Below are positions 7,845-16,480 of a stretch of 35,191 bases of DNA, one piece after another. Under the pieces are notes generated by a model, which saw nothing but the letters and a program-made list of their open reading frames with translations, had not been told where the DNA came from and searched no databases. This DNA comes from Oscillospiraceae bacterium. Lineage in GTDB: Bacteria > Bacillota > Clostridia > Oscillospirales > Oscillospiraceae. The position numbers and the translations under genes were made by a program. Position 1 is the first letter of the stretch; each line of letters opens with the position of its first letter. The stretch spans positions 1 through 35,191 of the forward strand of contig JAFTXM010000080.1 in assembly GCA_017465025.1 (NCBI GenBank), written 5' to 3'.

Positions 7845-8609
7845 ATGAAGAAGATAGTCACTGTTTTTGTACTTGTTTTGTCCGTTGTTATGTTACTTAG
7901 TCTCAGCGCCTGCGGCGAAAAGAAGACCGAGGAAGTTGCCGAGGAACTGCCTGTTGTTCCCGTCGTGACTGAGGCTTCCGCCAAGGATGAGGAAGTTGCC
8001 AAGGATGAGCCTGCCGCCAATATCGACCCCGCTGTGGTCAACATGGGTCAGGCCATTGATGAGCTTCATACTGCCGACGCCTGGTACAAGGACGGCGTTG
8101 AAGGCGGCGACTACATATACTTTGAGAAGGCCGACAACAGTGATCTGGGTCTTGCCTACGTGAAGATGGAAAACGGCGAGCGTGCGAGCACTGTGCTTTG
8201 CGCTGTCAACGCCGAGCTCCATGTTGTTGATGCCGAAGCCGCTGAGGGCGAAAGCTCCATCGACATCGTGTTCGTGGACGAGTTCAAGGCCTACGACTAC
8301 AAGAGCGAAACCTGGTATGTCCGCGGCGACCCCGCTGCACTCAGCGTGATTTTTGCTGATATCGCCTTTGTAAATCAGGACGACAGCACCAACACCCTTA
8401 TCCTCAACGCTGACGGCACCGGTCTTGAGGTGTTCCAGGGTCAGGAAGACGAGCTGAGCTGGGTCATGGACAGCGCCAGCACCGTCAAATATAACGACGG
8501 CAGCTACGACCATGTGCTTCAGATCGTCTGCGACGAGACCGGCAAGCTCGTAAGCCTTTCCGAGCAGAACTTCCGCATCTTCGTCCCCGCAGAGGCCGCA
8601 GCCGAATAA
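7845..8609 (+). CDS. Lipoprotein of unknown function
   Basis: A 254-residue secreted lipoprotein. The first 23 residues are a lipoprotein signal peptide ending in the lipobox LSAC with the lipidated Cys23. An acidic, Glu/Ala-rich linker follows (about residues 27-65), then a roughly 180-residue soluble domain with alternating strands that I cannot assign to a family. The start is ATG 7845 with AAGGAG 8 bases upstream; an earlier in-frame ATG lacks a ribosome site and would bury the signal peptide. It stands alone between a HAD phosphatase and a DUF4349 lipoprotein and ends in a strong terminator. I cannot state a function. Confidence 0.75.
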   Translation: MKKIVTVFVLVLSVVMLLSLSACGEKKTEEVAEELPVVPVVTEASAKDEEVAKDEPAANIDPAVVNMGQAIDELHTADAWYKDGVEGGDYIYFEKADNSDLGLAYVKMENGERASTVLCAVNAELHVVDAEAAEGESSIDIVFVDEFKAYDYKSETWYVRGDPAALSVIFADIAFVNQDDSTNTLILNADGTGLEVFQGQEDELSWVMDSASTVKYNDGSYDHVLQIVCDETGKLVSLSEQNFRIFVPAEAAAE

Positions 8610-8623
8610 TTTCTCTGTGACTT

Positions 8624-8655
8624 AAAAATTCCCGTGATTTTCACGGGAATTTTTG
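8624..8655 (+). terminator. Intrinsic terminator after lipoprotein gene
   Basis: A near-perfect 14-bp stem (AAAAATTCCCGTGA with TCACGGGAATTTTT) and T-tract, loop TTT. Confidence 0.92.
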
Positions 8656-8725
8656 CATTTGGGCGGAAACTTTTTTATATGCTCTCCGTCTTATCCACAT
8701 AAAACATAAGCGGGAGGATGAAAGA

Positions 8726-9700
8726 ATGAAGAAAAAGATATCTCTTGCGCTGGCTCTTGTGATGCTCCTTTCCCTTTGTGCCTGCGGGGCGCAAAGGGAA
8801 AGCTACGCCCCTGAAACCCCTATGTATGCCGCCGCACCCAAGCTGGAAATGGCCTACAGTGCGGATATGGCTGTGGCGGAAGAGGCCATGGGCGGCTTTG
8901 CCGTGGCAAATACCCAGGCCCAGCTCTCATCCGGCGCTCCATCCCAGGAAACTCCCGCCCGGAACCCGGAAAAAATAATCTACTCCGCCGATGTGACCCT
9001 TGAGACCACGGGCTTTGATGTTACCGTGGGCAGTATACTCAATCTGGTGGAGGATAAGTACAAGGGCTATATTGAGTCCAGCAGCATAAACGGCGCCAAC
9101 TACTATAACATCTCCCGGGGCAGAGTCAGCACCCGCTCGGCTTCTTATACCATCCGCGTACCAAGTGAGCACTTCAATGCGCTTATGAGCGAGCTGCCCA
9201 CCCTTGGCAATGTGCCCTACAGCCATACCTACACAGAAAATATCTCCGCCCGGTACTATGACACCGAGGCAAGGCTCACGGCCTATGAAACTCAGGAGCA
9301 GCGGCTTCTTGAGATGCTGGAAATAGCGGAGACAGTGGAGGATATAATCTCCATTGAGGAAAAGCTCACGGAGCTTCGCTATAAGATCGAAAGTCTCCAG
9401 TCCAGTCTCAACAACTGGGACCGTCAGGTCAGCTACAGCAGCATTTATCTGAACGTGGAAGAAGTGGAAGCCTATACCCCCGAGGCAAGCGTCCAGCCCA
9501 GCTACGGCGAGAAGCTCATTGGCGCTCTTGAGGACGGACTGTCCGGCTTTGTGGGATTTCTGGGCAACGCCTTCATAGCCTTTGTGGGCGCGCTGCCCGC
9601 CCTTGCGGTGCTGGCCGCTGCCGTGGCTGCACTGGTCTTTGGCATAAGACACCGCAAGAGGAAAAAGGCCAAGGCCTCTGAGTTCAGTGAAAAGAACTAA
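8726..9700 (+). CDS. DUF4349 domain lipoprotein with C-terminal membrane helix
   Basis: A 324-residue envelope protein. It starts with a lipoprotein signal (lipobox LCAC, Cys20). A low-complexity Ala/Met/Pro region runs to about residue 85. The DUF4349 domain follows: KIIYSADVTLETT, a central ISRGRVSTRSASYTIRVPSEHF segment, and a long coiled-coil hairpin (ARLTAYETQEQRLLEM to LSSLNNWDRQV-like). A hydrophobic helix near 275-300 and a basic tail RHRKRKK close the protein. The family is widespread in Firmicutes, is thought to sit at the membrane, and has no established reaction. The start is fixed by GGGAGGA upstream of the ATG. Domain assignment is confident; role is unknown. Confidence 0.85.
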   Translation: MKKKISLALALVMLLSLCACGAQRESYAPETPMYAAAPKLEMAYSADMAVAEEAMGGFAVANTQAQLSSGAPSQETPARNPEKIIYSADVTLETTGFDVTVGSILNLVEDKYKGYIESSSINGANYYNISRGRVSTRSASYTIRVPSEHFNALMSELPTLGNVPYSHTYTENISARYYDTEARLTAYETQEQRLLEMLEIAETVEDIISIEEKLTELRYKIESLQSSLNNWDRQVSYSSIYLNVEEVEAYTPEASVQPSYGEKLIGALEDGLSGFVGFLGNAFIAFVGALPALAVLAAAVAALVFGIRHRKRKKAKASEFSEKN

Positions 9701-9715
9701 GCCCCGCTCACGAAA

Positions 9716-9747
9716 CTATTCACTCCTCACTATTCATTATTCATTGC
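9716..9747. repeat. Short ACTATTCA-type direct repeats
   Basis: Three imperfect copies of ACTATTCAYT sit in the short AT-rich gap between two gene ends (9716, 9729 and 9737). This is probably simple-sequence spacer; no function is inferred. Confidence 0.4.
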
Positions 9748-9782
9748 TAACTCCCCCCTTTTCTCCCCCTCTCTTTTCATAG

Positions 9783-9813
9783 CAAAAGCACTGGAACTTT
9801 TCCGGTGCTTTTG
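9783..9813. terminator. Bidirectional terminator between convergent genes
   Basis: CAAAAGCAC pairs with GTGCTTTTG and an inner GGAA with TTCC, separated by one T-G wobble. T-rich or A-rich flanks on both sides allow it to end both the DUF4349 and pepF transcripts. Confidence 0.8.
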
Positions 9814-9822
9814 TCTTTATAT

Positions 9823-11622
9823 TCAGATAAGCTGCTCCATTTCGTCCATAAGCTCCGAGAAAAGCTCCAGCGCCAGATTTATGGGCTGGGGGCTGCTCAT
9901 GTCCACGCCTGCAATTTTCAGAAGGCTTATGGGGTCGGCGCTGCCGCCGGAGGAGAGAAAGCGCTTATAATCGGCGACGGCATTCTTCTCCCCGTCCAGT
10001 ATGCGCTTGGCTATTGCCGCCGCGGCGGAAAAGCCGGTGGCGTACTGGAAAACGTAGTAATTATAGAAAAAGTGGGGTATTCTGGCCCATTCAAGGGCTA
10101 TAAGTTCGTCCGACACCATGTCCGGCCCGAAATAGGCCTTGTTCAGCTCAAGATACTTGTCGCAGAGGGCATCTGCCGTGAGAGTTTCGCCCCGCTCGCA
10201 CATACGCCCCATCTCCAGCTCAAACTGGGCAAACATGGTCTGGCGGTAAAGCGTACCCTTGAACTGGTCGAGGAAGTGATTGATAAGATAGGCCCGCTGC
10301 TTTTTGTCCTGAGTCTTGCCTAAAAGATGGCGCATGAGCAAAATCTCATTGCAGGTGGAAGCCACCTCCGCCACGAAGATCACATAGTCGCTCTGGCTGA
10401 CCGGCTGATTGCGGCAGCTATAATAGCTGTGCAGGGCGTGGCCCATCTCATGGGCGATGGTGAACATACTGTCCAGAGTGTCCTTGTGGTTCAAAAGCAC
10501 ATAAGGATGGGGTCTGCCTGAACCGGTGGAGTAAGCGCCGCCCCGCTTGCCGCGGTTTTCGTACACGTCTATCCAGCGCTCTCCAAAGCCCCGGCGCAAA
10601 AGCTCCACATAGTCCTCACCCAGCACTTCAAGAGCCTCAAGCACCTTTTCGCAGGCGCTTTCATAGTCTATCCTCTCCGCCGCGTCCTCCACAAGTGGTG
10701 TGTACACATCGTACATATGCACTTCATCCACACCAAGGAGCTTTTTTCGAAGGCCCACATAGCGGTGCATCCTGTGAAGATTTGCCTGCACCGTGTCCAC
10801 AAGGTTGAGATATACGCTCTCAGGCACTTCCGTGTGGTGCAAAGCGGCGGCGAGGGTGCTTTCATATTTTCTGGCATTGGCGAAAAAGCGCAGGGCCTTG
10901 AACTGTCCGTCCAGAGCAGCGGCAACCGTGTTTTTATAGTTTGAAAGCTGATTATAGTAGCCCTCAAAGGCATTTTTGCGAAGTATTCTGTCCCCGCTTT
11001 CCAAAAGCACCACCAGCTGCTCATTGCTCAGGGGGTGGAGCTGCCCCTGTCCGTCGGCCACAGGCTCAAAGCGAAGCTCCGCATTGCGAAGGACGGAGCA
11101 TATACTGTCGGGCGCGTCTGCCATCTCCCCGGCAGCGGACAAAAGGCGCTCCTCCGCCGCACTGAGACTGTGCTGAGCCTGACGGCGCATTTTATAGATA
11201 CTGCGCCTGTACTCCTCAAGGGCGGGCTGCTGAGCATAAAAGCTATTGAGCAGTTCCTCATCAATGGCGATTATTTCCGGCTTTGCAAAGGAGGCTGCGG
11301 AGGATATCTCCACATACAGACCCATGGCCCTGCCCCGCATATCCCGGTAAAAGGAGTCGGCAGTATCCTGATCGCTTTTGCAGTTGGCGTAGGTATAGAT
11401 GCGCTCCAAAAGAAGCCCAGCCTCATCATCAAGGCGGAAGAACTGAAGAAGGGTATCGGCGCTTTCGGAAAGCCGGCCCTGAAAGGCGGCAAAGCGCTCT
11501 TTAAGACCGGCGGCCTCTTCCATGGCCTTTTGCCAGTCTCTATCTGTTCTGAATATATCCGAAAGCTCCCATGTGTACTCTGCCGGTATCTGAGCTCTTT
11601 CGGGGATTTTATTGTCAGTCAT
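9823..11622 (-). CDS. pepF: Oligoendopeptidase F (M3 family zinc peptidase)
   Basis: A 599-residue cytoplasmic metallopeptidase that cuts short peptides. The M3 signature TIAHEMGHALHSYY is present with zinc ligands His391 and His395, catalytic Glu392, and a third ligand Glu in the downstream VAEVASTCNE helix. The C-terminal motif FFYNYYVFQYATGF is typical of PepF and contributes substrate-binding tyrosines. The start was set at ATG 11622, which has GGGAGG just upstream and gives the normal N-terminus (IPAEYTWELSDIF). A longer frame upstream has no ribosome site and overlaps the promoter. It is divergent from the LysM/GH18-like gene. Length and motifs are complete. Confidence 0.95.
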   Translation of the reverse strand: MTDNKIPERAQIPAEYTWELSDIFRTDRDWQKAMEEAAGLKERFAAFQGRLSESADTLLQFFRLDDEAGLLLERIYTYANCKSDQDTADSFYRDMRGRAMGLYVEISSAASFAKPEIIAIDEELLNSFYAQQPALEEYRRSIYKMRRQAQHSLSAAEERLLSAAGEMADAPDSICSVLRNAELRFEPVADGQGQLHPLSNEQLVVLLESGDRILRKNAFEGYYNQLSNYKNTVAAALDGQFKALRFFANARKYESTLAAALHHTEVPESVYLNLVDTVQANLHRMHRYVGLRKKLLGVDEVHMYDVYTPLVEDAAERIDYESACEKVLEALEVLGEDYVELLRRGFGERWIDVYENRGKRGGAYSTGSGRPHPYVLLNHKDTLDSMFTIAHEMGHALHSYYSCRNQPVSQSDYVIFVAEVASTCNEILLMRHLLGKTQDKKQRAYLINHFLDQFKGTLYRQTMFAQFELEMGRMCERGETLTADALCDKYLELNKAYFGPDMVSDELIALEWARIPHFFYNYYVFQYATGFSAAAAIAKRILDGEKNAVADYKRFLSSGGSADPISLLKIAGVDMSSPQPINLALELFSELMDEMEQLI

Positions 11623-11654
11623 GTTGACCTCCCTGCATTGCTGTATTTTCCCGC

Positions 11655-11683
11655 ATTGTACCACATTCCCCGGCTCACCGCAA
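11655..11683 (-). promoter_or_regulatory. Promoter of pepF
   Basis: On the minus strand: -35 TTGCGG (11683-11678), 17-bp spacer, -10 TACAAT (11660-11655). Confidence 0.65.
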
Positions 11684-11723
11684 CGGAAGGGCGCATATAA
11701 TAGGGGGAAAGGATGGTGTGGCA

Positions 11724-12770
11724 ATGAGGCTTGTATGTCTTGAAAAGGCCGCGGCGCTCCATGAGCTTTGCCGCCGTTTCAGTGCGGCGGAAAGGGCGCT
11801 TCTGGAGATAAACGATATTGACGCGGCCGCAGTTTTGCCCTCCGGTATGTCCTTGCTGCTGCCCTCGGGCAAGGCGCCGGAGAAACAAAGGCTGGAGCTT
11901 TACGTCTCAAAGCACGAGGATTCAGGGCAGCCTGTCAGCGGCCTTGTGCACAGGGCAAGTATTTCAGCCCCTGAAAGCTGTGCGATGTCAGGCCGGACAG
12001 CGGGCAGCGAAAGGCATCTGCCGGTGCTGGCGCTTATGAACCTTGATGAAGGGGGCTTTGTCTCCCCTGCCCTTGCCCGCCGGCTTTTGACGGACGAAGA
12101 AAGCGGCTGTCAGCTTTTTCAAAAGCTCAGGCTCAAGCTTGAAGGAGAGGGCTGGGGCGGGGTATTGCTGCATATGGAATATCTTTTCCCTTTTGAGCGG
12201 CACGCATACACAGACTTTCTCTCAAAGCTTGAAAAAACCGTACACGCTGCCGGCTGCTGGCTGATGGTGTCAGCGCCCTGCGCCGCCGTCCTTGCTCCGG
12301 AAAGCCGGGAGGGCGCAGCCTATGATATTGCCGCCCTCGCCGAAATTTCCGACAGGCTGCTGCTTATACCGGGGAAGCCCTTGGACGGGGAGGCTGCCGA
12401 AAAATGTCTGGCGGAGCTTTGCCCGCTCATGCCCATGGGGAAGCTTATTTACGGCATATATCCCCACGGCTGCATAGTCCGAAGCAGCGGAAGCTACCGG
12501 CTCAGTCCCGTCGCCGCCCATAATCTTGCCATAAGCGCCGCATCCCCCATAAGCCGCAGGGGTGCAAGGAGCTTTGCGGAGTTTTCGTTCCGGGACGCGG
12601 CGGGAGAGCTTTGCCGGGTGCAGTACAGCGATGCTCTCTGCCTTTCGGGGCTTTTCGGGAAGCTGAGGGAGTACGGTGTGGGCGGCATTTTCTGCCCGGA
12701 AGTACAGGGTCTTGCGCCGGCGGCCTCCGCACTTTTTGATGGACTTTTTTCTGTTGAGCCGCTGATATAA
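11724..12770 (+). CDS. LysM plus GH18-like protein, YaaH/SleL-type spore hydrolase relative
   Basis: A 348-residue protein. The first 45 residues look like a degenerate LysM cell-wall-binding domain (ALHELCRRF, then LEINDID and LPSGMSLLLPS). The remainder resembles the glycoside hydrolase 18 barrel of YaaH/SleL, which trims spore cortex fragments. The key strand is GWGGVLLHMEYLFPFERHAY, where family members have the form N-[IV]-D-F-E-Y followed by P-x-DR-x-AY. The catalytic Glu is kept but the Asp two places before it is His. There is no signal peptide, as expected for a mother-cell spore protein. The start is ATG 11724; GTG 11718 also has a plausible ribosome site. The sequence CATATAATA at 11694-11702 resembles the -10 of sporulation sigma factors E and G, but no good -35 is seen. 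Confidence 0.65.
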   Translation: MRLVCLEKAAALHELCRRFSAAERALLEINDIDAAAVLPSGMSLLLPSGKAPEKQRLELYVSKHEDSGQPVSGLVHRASISAPESCAMSGRTAGSERHLPVLALMNLDEGGFVSPALARRLLTDEESGCQLFQKLRLKLEGEGWGGVLLHMEYLFPFERHAYTDFLSKLEKTVHAAGCWLMVSAPCAAVLAPESREGAAYDIAALAEISDRLLLIPGKPLDGEAAEKCLAELCPLMPMGKLIYGIYPHGCIVRSSGSYRLSPVAAHNLAISAASPISRRGARSFAEFSFRDAAGELCRVQYSDALCLSGLFGKLREYGVGGIFCPEVQGLAPAASALFDGLFSVEPLI

Positions 12771-12777
12771 TTCACAC

Positions 12778-12805
12778 TTGAATTTAGCTCATATAGTGGT
12801 AAAAT
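12778..12805 (+). promoter_or_regulatory. Promoter of the 12.8-16.4 kb envelope operon
   Basis: -35 TTGAAT (12778-12783), 16-bp spacer, -10 TAAAAT (12800-12805), about 30 bases before the first start codon. Confidence 0.7.
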
Positions 12806-12836
12806 AGGTAGGATATATTTGCTTTTGGAGAAGTAT

Positions 12837-13670
12837 ATGAAGCACTTTAAAAGATATGGCAGCCTGCTGTGCGTTCTGGCCGGGCTTGGCTGTATACAGC
12901 CTTCGGCCCATGGCACATGGCAAAGCTATGTGGACAACACCCTCAAGCCCGAGGGGAAAATAAGTATAGAGCTTATCCTTGTGGCCGCGGTTTTCATCAT
13001 TATGATAATCGCCCTTGTGAGCATAGTCCGTCAGGGCAAAAGCGGCAGGATAAACGTGGGCTGGGCCGCCCTTTCCCTGCTGTTTTCCGCTCTTGCTGTG
13101 TTTTGCAGTATACTCGGCCTCTCCGCCGGAACTGTATACACAAAGGTCAGCGGCGACCCGGCAGATACTGTGAAGGCCTTTTTCGACGCTGTCATTGCAC
13201 AGGATTATGAGACAGCCTACTCCCATCTGGACAATTACAGCACTTTAGGGCTTGAAAATCCTCCTGAGGGAGAAAACGCAAGGCTGGCCTATGATGCGCT
13301 GCAAAAGAGCTATTCCTATTCTGTCAGCGGCAAGGCTGAAATCGACAGGCTTGAAGCCACGGTTCCCGTGCGGCTTCGGTATCTGGATCTGCCCTCCTTT
13401 GAAAAGAGCGTAGCCAGCCGTACCAACGATAATCTGGCAGAGTTTGTGAAAAACAACCCTATAAGCATGGTCTATGACGAGAATGACCAGTATCTGCCCA
13501 GCGTCACCGAAAAAGCCTACTCCGACGCGCTGGCCTTTGTGCTGAACAAGGCGGATACCTACTACAGCACCACTGAGCTTATTCTGAAGCTGGAATACAA
13601 AGACGGGCAGTGGTATATACTCAGCGACGAGCTTTTGCACAAGGCTCTGGCCGGCAATACCATTTACTAA
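12837..13670 (+). CDS. Membrane-anchored protein with NTF2-like extracytoplasmic domain, unknown
   Basis: A 277-residue protein of unknown function. The N-terminus has a signal-like hydrophobic stretch (about residues 8-22), then a transmembrane helix ISIELILVAAVFIIMIIALV and a second one around GWAALSLLFSALAVFCSILG. The C-terminal 160 residues, beginning PADTVKAFFDAVIAQDYETAY, have the look of an NTF2-like/DUF4878-type domain, a fold common in secreted accessory proteins. The start is ATG 12837 with TTGGAG upstream; an earlier TTG has none. It is the first gene of an operon with the phosphodiester-glycosidase-like gene (19 bases downstream) and the Lgt-like gene, which suggests a shared envelope role. 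The domain call is tentative. Confidence 0.7.
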   Translation: MKHFKRYGSLLCVLAGLGCIQPSAHGTWQSYVDNTLKPEGKISIELILVAAVFIIMIIALVSIVRQGKSGRINVGWAALSLLFSALAVFCSILGLSAGTVYTKVSGDPADTVKAFFDAVIAQDYETAYSHLDNYSTLGLENPPEGENARLAYDALQKSYSYSVSGKAEIDRLEATVPVRLRYLDLPSFEKSVASRTNDNLAEFVKNNPISMVYDENDQYLPSVTEKAYSDALAFVLNKADTYYSTTELILKLEYKDGQWYILSDELLHKALAGNTIY

Positions 13671-13689
13671 GTCCAACGGGAGTCATACT

Positions 13690-15393
13690 ATGAGCAATAA
13701 CGATTTTAATTCCGATCTGGACGCGATACTGGCTGAATTTGCCTCCTACAGCAGCGATATAAGCGGAAAGGCCGAGCCTGCGGCAAAGCCGGAGCGCCCC
13801 CCGATGCCGCCTGTGGAGTCCAAGCCTCAGCCCGAAAACGCGCAGGACTGGACGCAAAGTGAATATTACGTGGATGTATCCCGGCTGGAAAATCTGCTGC
13901 AAAACAGGCAGAACCGCAGCGCAGCGCCCTCTGCCGAGTCCCCCCGACAGGAGCAGCGTCCCCGGCGCGAGGAGCGCAGCGAGGAGTTTTCCCCCGATTT
14001 CAGGCCCTCCGGCAGAAGCTACGAGCGGCCCGAACCCTGGACCAGGCGGGAGACAAAAAAGAAGCCTGCCCCGGTGAATGTGGACAAGGTACTCAACCAG
14101 TCCGACAGGAAAAAGGCGCAGGACATCCAGCAGATAGTGGAGGACAATCAGGCGCGGAAAATGGCTCAGGACTCAGCCTTGAGGCAAAGCCGGGAGCATG
14201 AGGATATGCAGCAGCGCCAGATAATGGAGCACAAGCAGAAGTCCCGAAGCCCCTTCAATGCCTTTGTGGCCTTCATCTTTGCCATCCTCGGCCTTTTTGC
14301 CCTTGCCTGGGTGACAAAGAACGTGCATCCGGACTCCGGCACGGTGACGGCAGCCTCCGTACAGGCAAGGCTGGATCTGCCCCACAATCTGGATGTGTAC
14401 CTCAACAACGCCTACGCCGACGCACTGGATGGCGTAGCCTACATAAAGAAGATATACACCATTCCCGAAAGCGCCACCGTGGCTCCGCAGCCCAACCCCG
14501 CCGCCTTCGGGGAGACCAGCGACCCTGCGGTCATTCAGGCGGTCATCGCCGATGCCGCCGAGCTTCTGGACGGGCAGCAGACCCTCTGGAGCCCCGATAT
14601 CAATTTCTACCCGGGCACCAAAATGCAGTACTACCGGGATTCCAGCATACTTGTGCTTTGCTGGAAGGAGATATATGACGAGCGCTGCTGCACCATGGCG
14701 GAGATAAAGGTGGCCCACGGCTCCCAGTTCCGGAGAAGGCTTGCCGACGACAGCTACGGCTCATCCGTACAGCTCTACGCCTCTGAGATGGCAAAGGCCT
14801 CCAACGCCATTGTGGCCTCCAACGCCGACTTCTACGCCTTCCGCACCTACGGTGTGACCGCATATCAAAGGCAGCTTTTCCGGGCAGAGCCGGGCAAGCT
14901 TGACACCTGCTTTATAAACTCTGCCGGGGATATGCTCTTTGCAAGGGCCGGGCAGCTGACCGATGCGGCCCAGATACAGCAGTATATGCAGGATAATGAC
15001 GTGCTCTTCTCCCTGTCCTTCGGCCCTGTGCTGGTGGACAACGGCGAGCTTATATACTGCGAGAGCTACCCCATCGGCGAGATAGACAGCATGTACTCCA
15101 GAGCCGGTCTCGGTATGCTGGGAGAGCTGCACTATCTTCTTATGACCATAAACCACACGGATATGCGCCCCCGCGCCAATGTCAACGAGTTTGGCCGGTA
15201 TATGTACGAAAAGGGCTGTATCAAGGCCTATAACATGGACGGCGGACAGACCTCCGAAATAGTTTTCAACGGCACGCCCGTAAACTATATAGACTTTGGC
15301 GCCGAGCGCACAGTCAGCGATATTATCTACTTTGCCTCTGCCCTGCCCGAGATGGAGTGGGCGCAGAGCGTTCAGACGGAGGTGCTGCAATGA
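13690..15393 (+). CDS. Phosphodiester glycosidase (NAGPA/DUF2233) domain membrane protein
   Basis: A 567-residue protein. Residues 1 to about 185 are a charged, Pro/Arg/Gln-rich and probably disordered cytoplasmic region. A single membrane helix follows near 188-210 (FNAFVAFIFAILGLFALAWV). The extracytoplasmic part holds a phosphodiester glycosidase domain: NADFYAFRTYG, then LSFGPVLVDNGE, and the hallmark NMDGGQTSEIVFNG at 515-528, which matches the family's N-x-DGG-x-S/T-S pattern. Family members, including the human uncovering enzyme and bacterial exopolysaccharide proteins, cut GlcNAc-phosphodiester-type bonds. The substrate here is presumably a wall or capsule polymer (inference). The ribosome site is CGGGAG. 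Its stop overlaps the next start (ATGA), so it is translationally coupled to the Lgt-like gene. Confidence 0.8.
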   Translation: MSNNDFNSDLDAILAEFASYSSDISGKAEPAAKPERPPMPPVESKPQPENAQDWTQSEYYVDVSRLENLLQNRQNRSAAPSAESPRQEQRPRREERSEEFSPDFRPSGRSYERPEPWTRRETKKKPAPVNVDKVLNQSDRKKAQDIQQIVEDNQARKMAQDSALRQSREHEDMQQRQIMEHKQKSRSPFNAFVAFIFAILGLFALAWVTKNVHPDSGTVTAASVQARLDLPHNLDVYLNNAYADALDGVAYIKKIYTIPESATVAPQPNPAAFGETSDPAVIQAVIADAAELLDGQQTLWSPDINFYPGTKMQYYRDSSILVLCWKEIYDERCCTMAEIKVAHGSQFRRRLADDSYGSSVQLYASEMAKASNAIVASNADFYAFRTYGVTAYQRQLFRAEPGKLDTCFINSAGDMLFARAGQLTDAAQIQQYMQDNDVLFSLSFGPVLVDNGELIYCESYPIGEIDSMYSRAGLGMLGELHYLLMTINHTDMRPRANVNEFGRYMYEKGCIKAYNMDGGQTSEIVFNGTPVNYIDFGAERTVSDIIYFASALPEMEWAQSVQTEVLQ

Positions 15394-16391
15394 TAGAGCC
15401 TATTGCCGTTTATACGGACTCTCTCACTCTCTACTGGAGCGCCATAGTCATCGCCCTTGGCATTGCCGCCTGCTTTACCATGGGGCTGGCTCTGTACACC
15501 TCCTACGCCGGAAACGGACGGGCCCTGTGGGTCATGTTCCCTCTGGCGCTGGCCTTTTCGGTATTCCTTTGCCGGCTTATGCACTGGTACTGCCATACTG
15601 AGCAGTACGCGGGCTTTTTCGGTGCTGTTACCGATTACTCCACAGGAGGCTATGTGCTGCCCGTGGCAATTCTGGGCGTTTTACTGGCGGCGCTTGTGGT
15701 GCGCGCTCTGGGCTTTACGGACAATGTGGCAAGGCTTCTGGATGCCATCGCCCCGGGCGGCGCTCTGGCCGTGGCCTTTATCCGGCTCAGCGCACTTTTC
15801 AACTCCTCCTGCCGGGGCAAGATCGCCGTAAAGACTCCCTTTTTGCAGCATTTGCCCCTGGCCTCGCCTGTATATTCCAGCAGCGCCGAGGACTACCGCT
15901 TTGCCACCTTCTTTGTGCAGTTTCTGTTGATGCTGCTGGTCTTTCTCATGCTCTACCGCTTCTATACAAGACGGCGCAACCGCCCCATGAAAGGCGGCCT
16001 GAGCCGGGACGGGCATACGGCGCGGCTTTTCCTGCTCCTTTACGGAGCCGTGGAGCTTATTATGGACTCCACCCGCTATGACTCAAGCTTTCTGCCCTTC
16101 AACGGCTTTGTAAGCGTGGTGCAGATAATCTCCGCCGTTCTGGTGGTGTATGTGCTGGTGTATTACAGCGTGCTCTCCGTCAGAGCCAACGGCCTTCGCT
16201 TCACCCACTTTCTCATGTGGATACTGTTCGCGGCGGCTCTCGGCGGCGGCGGCATGTGCGAATATCTGGTGCAGCGCCACGGTGACTGGTATCTCAGGTG
16301 CTATGCGGGCATGGGCCTTTGCATATTGATTTTGTGCCTTATCTCCTGGAAGATGTACACAGGCTGCTGTGCAAAGCCAAGAACGGAATAA
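15390..16391 (+). CDS. Degenerate prolipoprotein diacylglyceryl transferase (Lgt)-like membrane protein
   Basis: A 333-residue polytopic membrane protein related to Lgt, which attaches diacylglycerol to lipoprotein cysteines. Around residues 128-138, AFIRLSALFNSS aligns with the Lgt signature AFGRIGNFING, keeping the Arg and the FN pair. The later FATFFVQFLLMLLVFLML matches the next Lgt helix. However, the usual HGG motif is replaced by GGYVLPVAILG near residue 83, so the conserved His is missing. It is therefore unlikely to be a standard Lgt; a repurposed relative acting with the upstream NAGPA-like protein is possible. The start is ATG 15390 with CGGAGG upstream, overlapping the previous stop. 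Membrane topology is confident; family membership is moderately so. Confidence 0.65.
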   Translation: MIEPIAVYTDSLTLYWSAIVIALGIAACFTMGLALYTSYAGNGRALWVMFPLALAFSVFLCRLMHWYCHTEQYAGFFGAVTDYSTGGYVLPVAILGVLLAALVVRALGFTDNVARLLDAIAPGGALAVAFIRLSALFNSSCRGKIAVKTPFLQHLPLASPVYSSSAEDYRFATFFVQFLLMLLVFLMLYRFYTRRRNRPMKGGLSRDGHTARLFLLLYGAVELIMDSTRYDSSFLPFNGFVSVVQIISAVLVVYVLVYYSVLSVRANGLRFTHFLMWILFAAALGGGGMCEYLVQRHGDWYLRCYAGMGLCILILCLISWKMYTGCCAKPRTE

Positions 16392-16398
16392 AATTTCA

Positions 16399-16433
16399 GG
16401 GACGCGCGTGAAAGAGAATGCGCGTCCTTTTTC
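16399..16433 (+). terminator. Intrinsic terminator after Lgt-like gene
   Basis: GGACGCGC pairs with GCGCGTCC around a 12-base loop, followed by TTTTT. Confidence 0.85.
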
Positions 16434-16462
16434 TTGCACATTCCGGCAAACTGCGCTATACT
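16434..16462 (+). promoter_or_regulatory. Promoter of the cobalamin-riboswitch unit
   Basis: -35 TTGCAC (16434-16439), 17-bp spacer, -10 TATACT (16457-16462), beginning right after the upstream terminator. Confidence 0.75.
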
Positions 16463-16480
16463 TATCCGGCAAGCAAATAT

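Noticed and set aside
11703..11720. GTG 11718 as the start of the LysM/GH18-like gene
   Set aside because: It is possible, but ATG 11724 has better spacing from AAAGGA; the difference is two residues.
13670..13684. A separate regulatory site before the NAGPA-like gene
   Set aside because: The motif copy includes the ribosome site CGGGAG and may be kept only for that reason; it is listed only as part of the motif finding.
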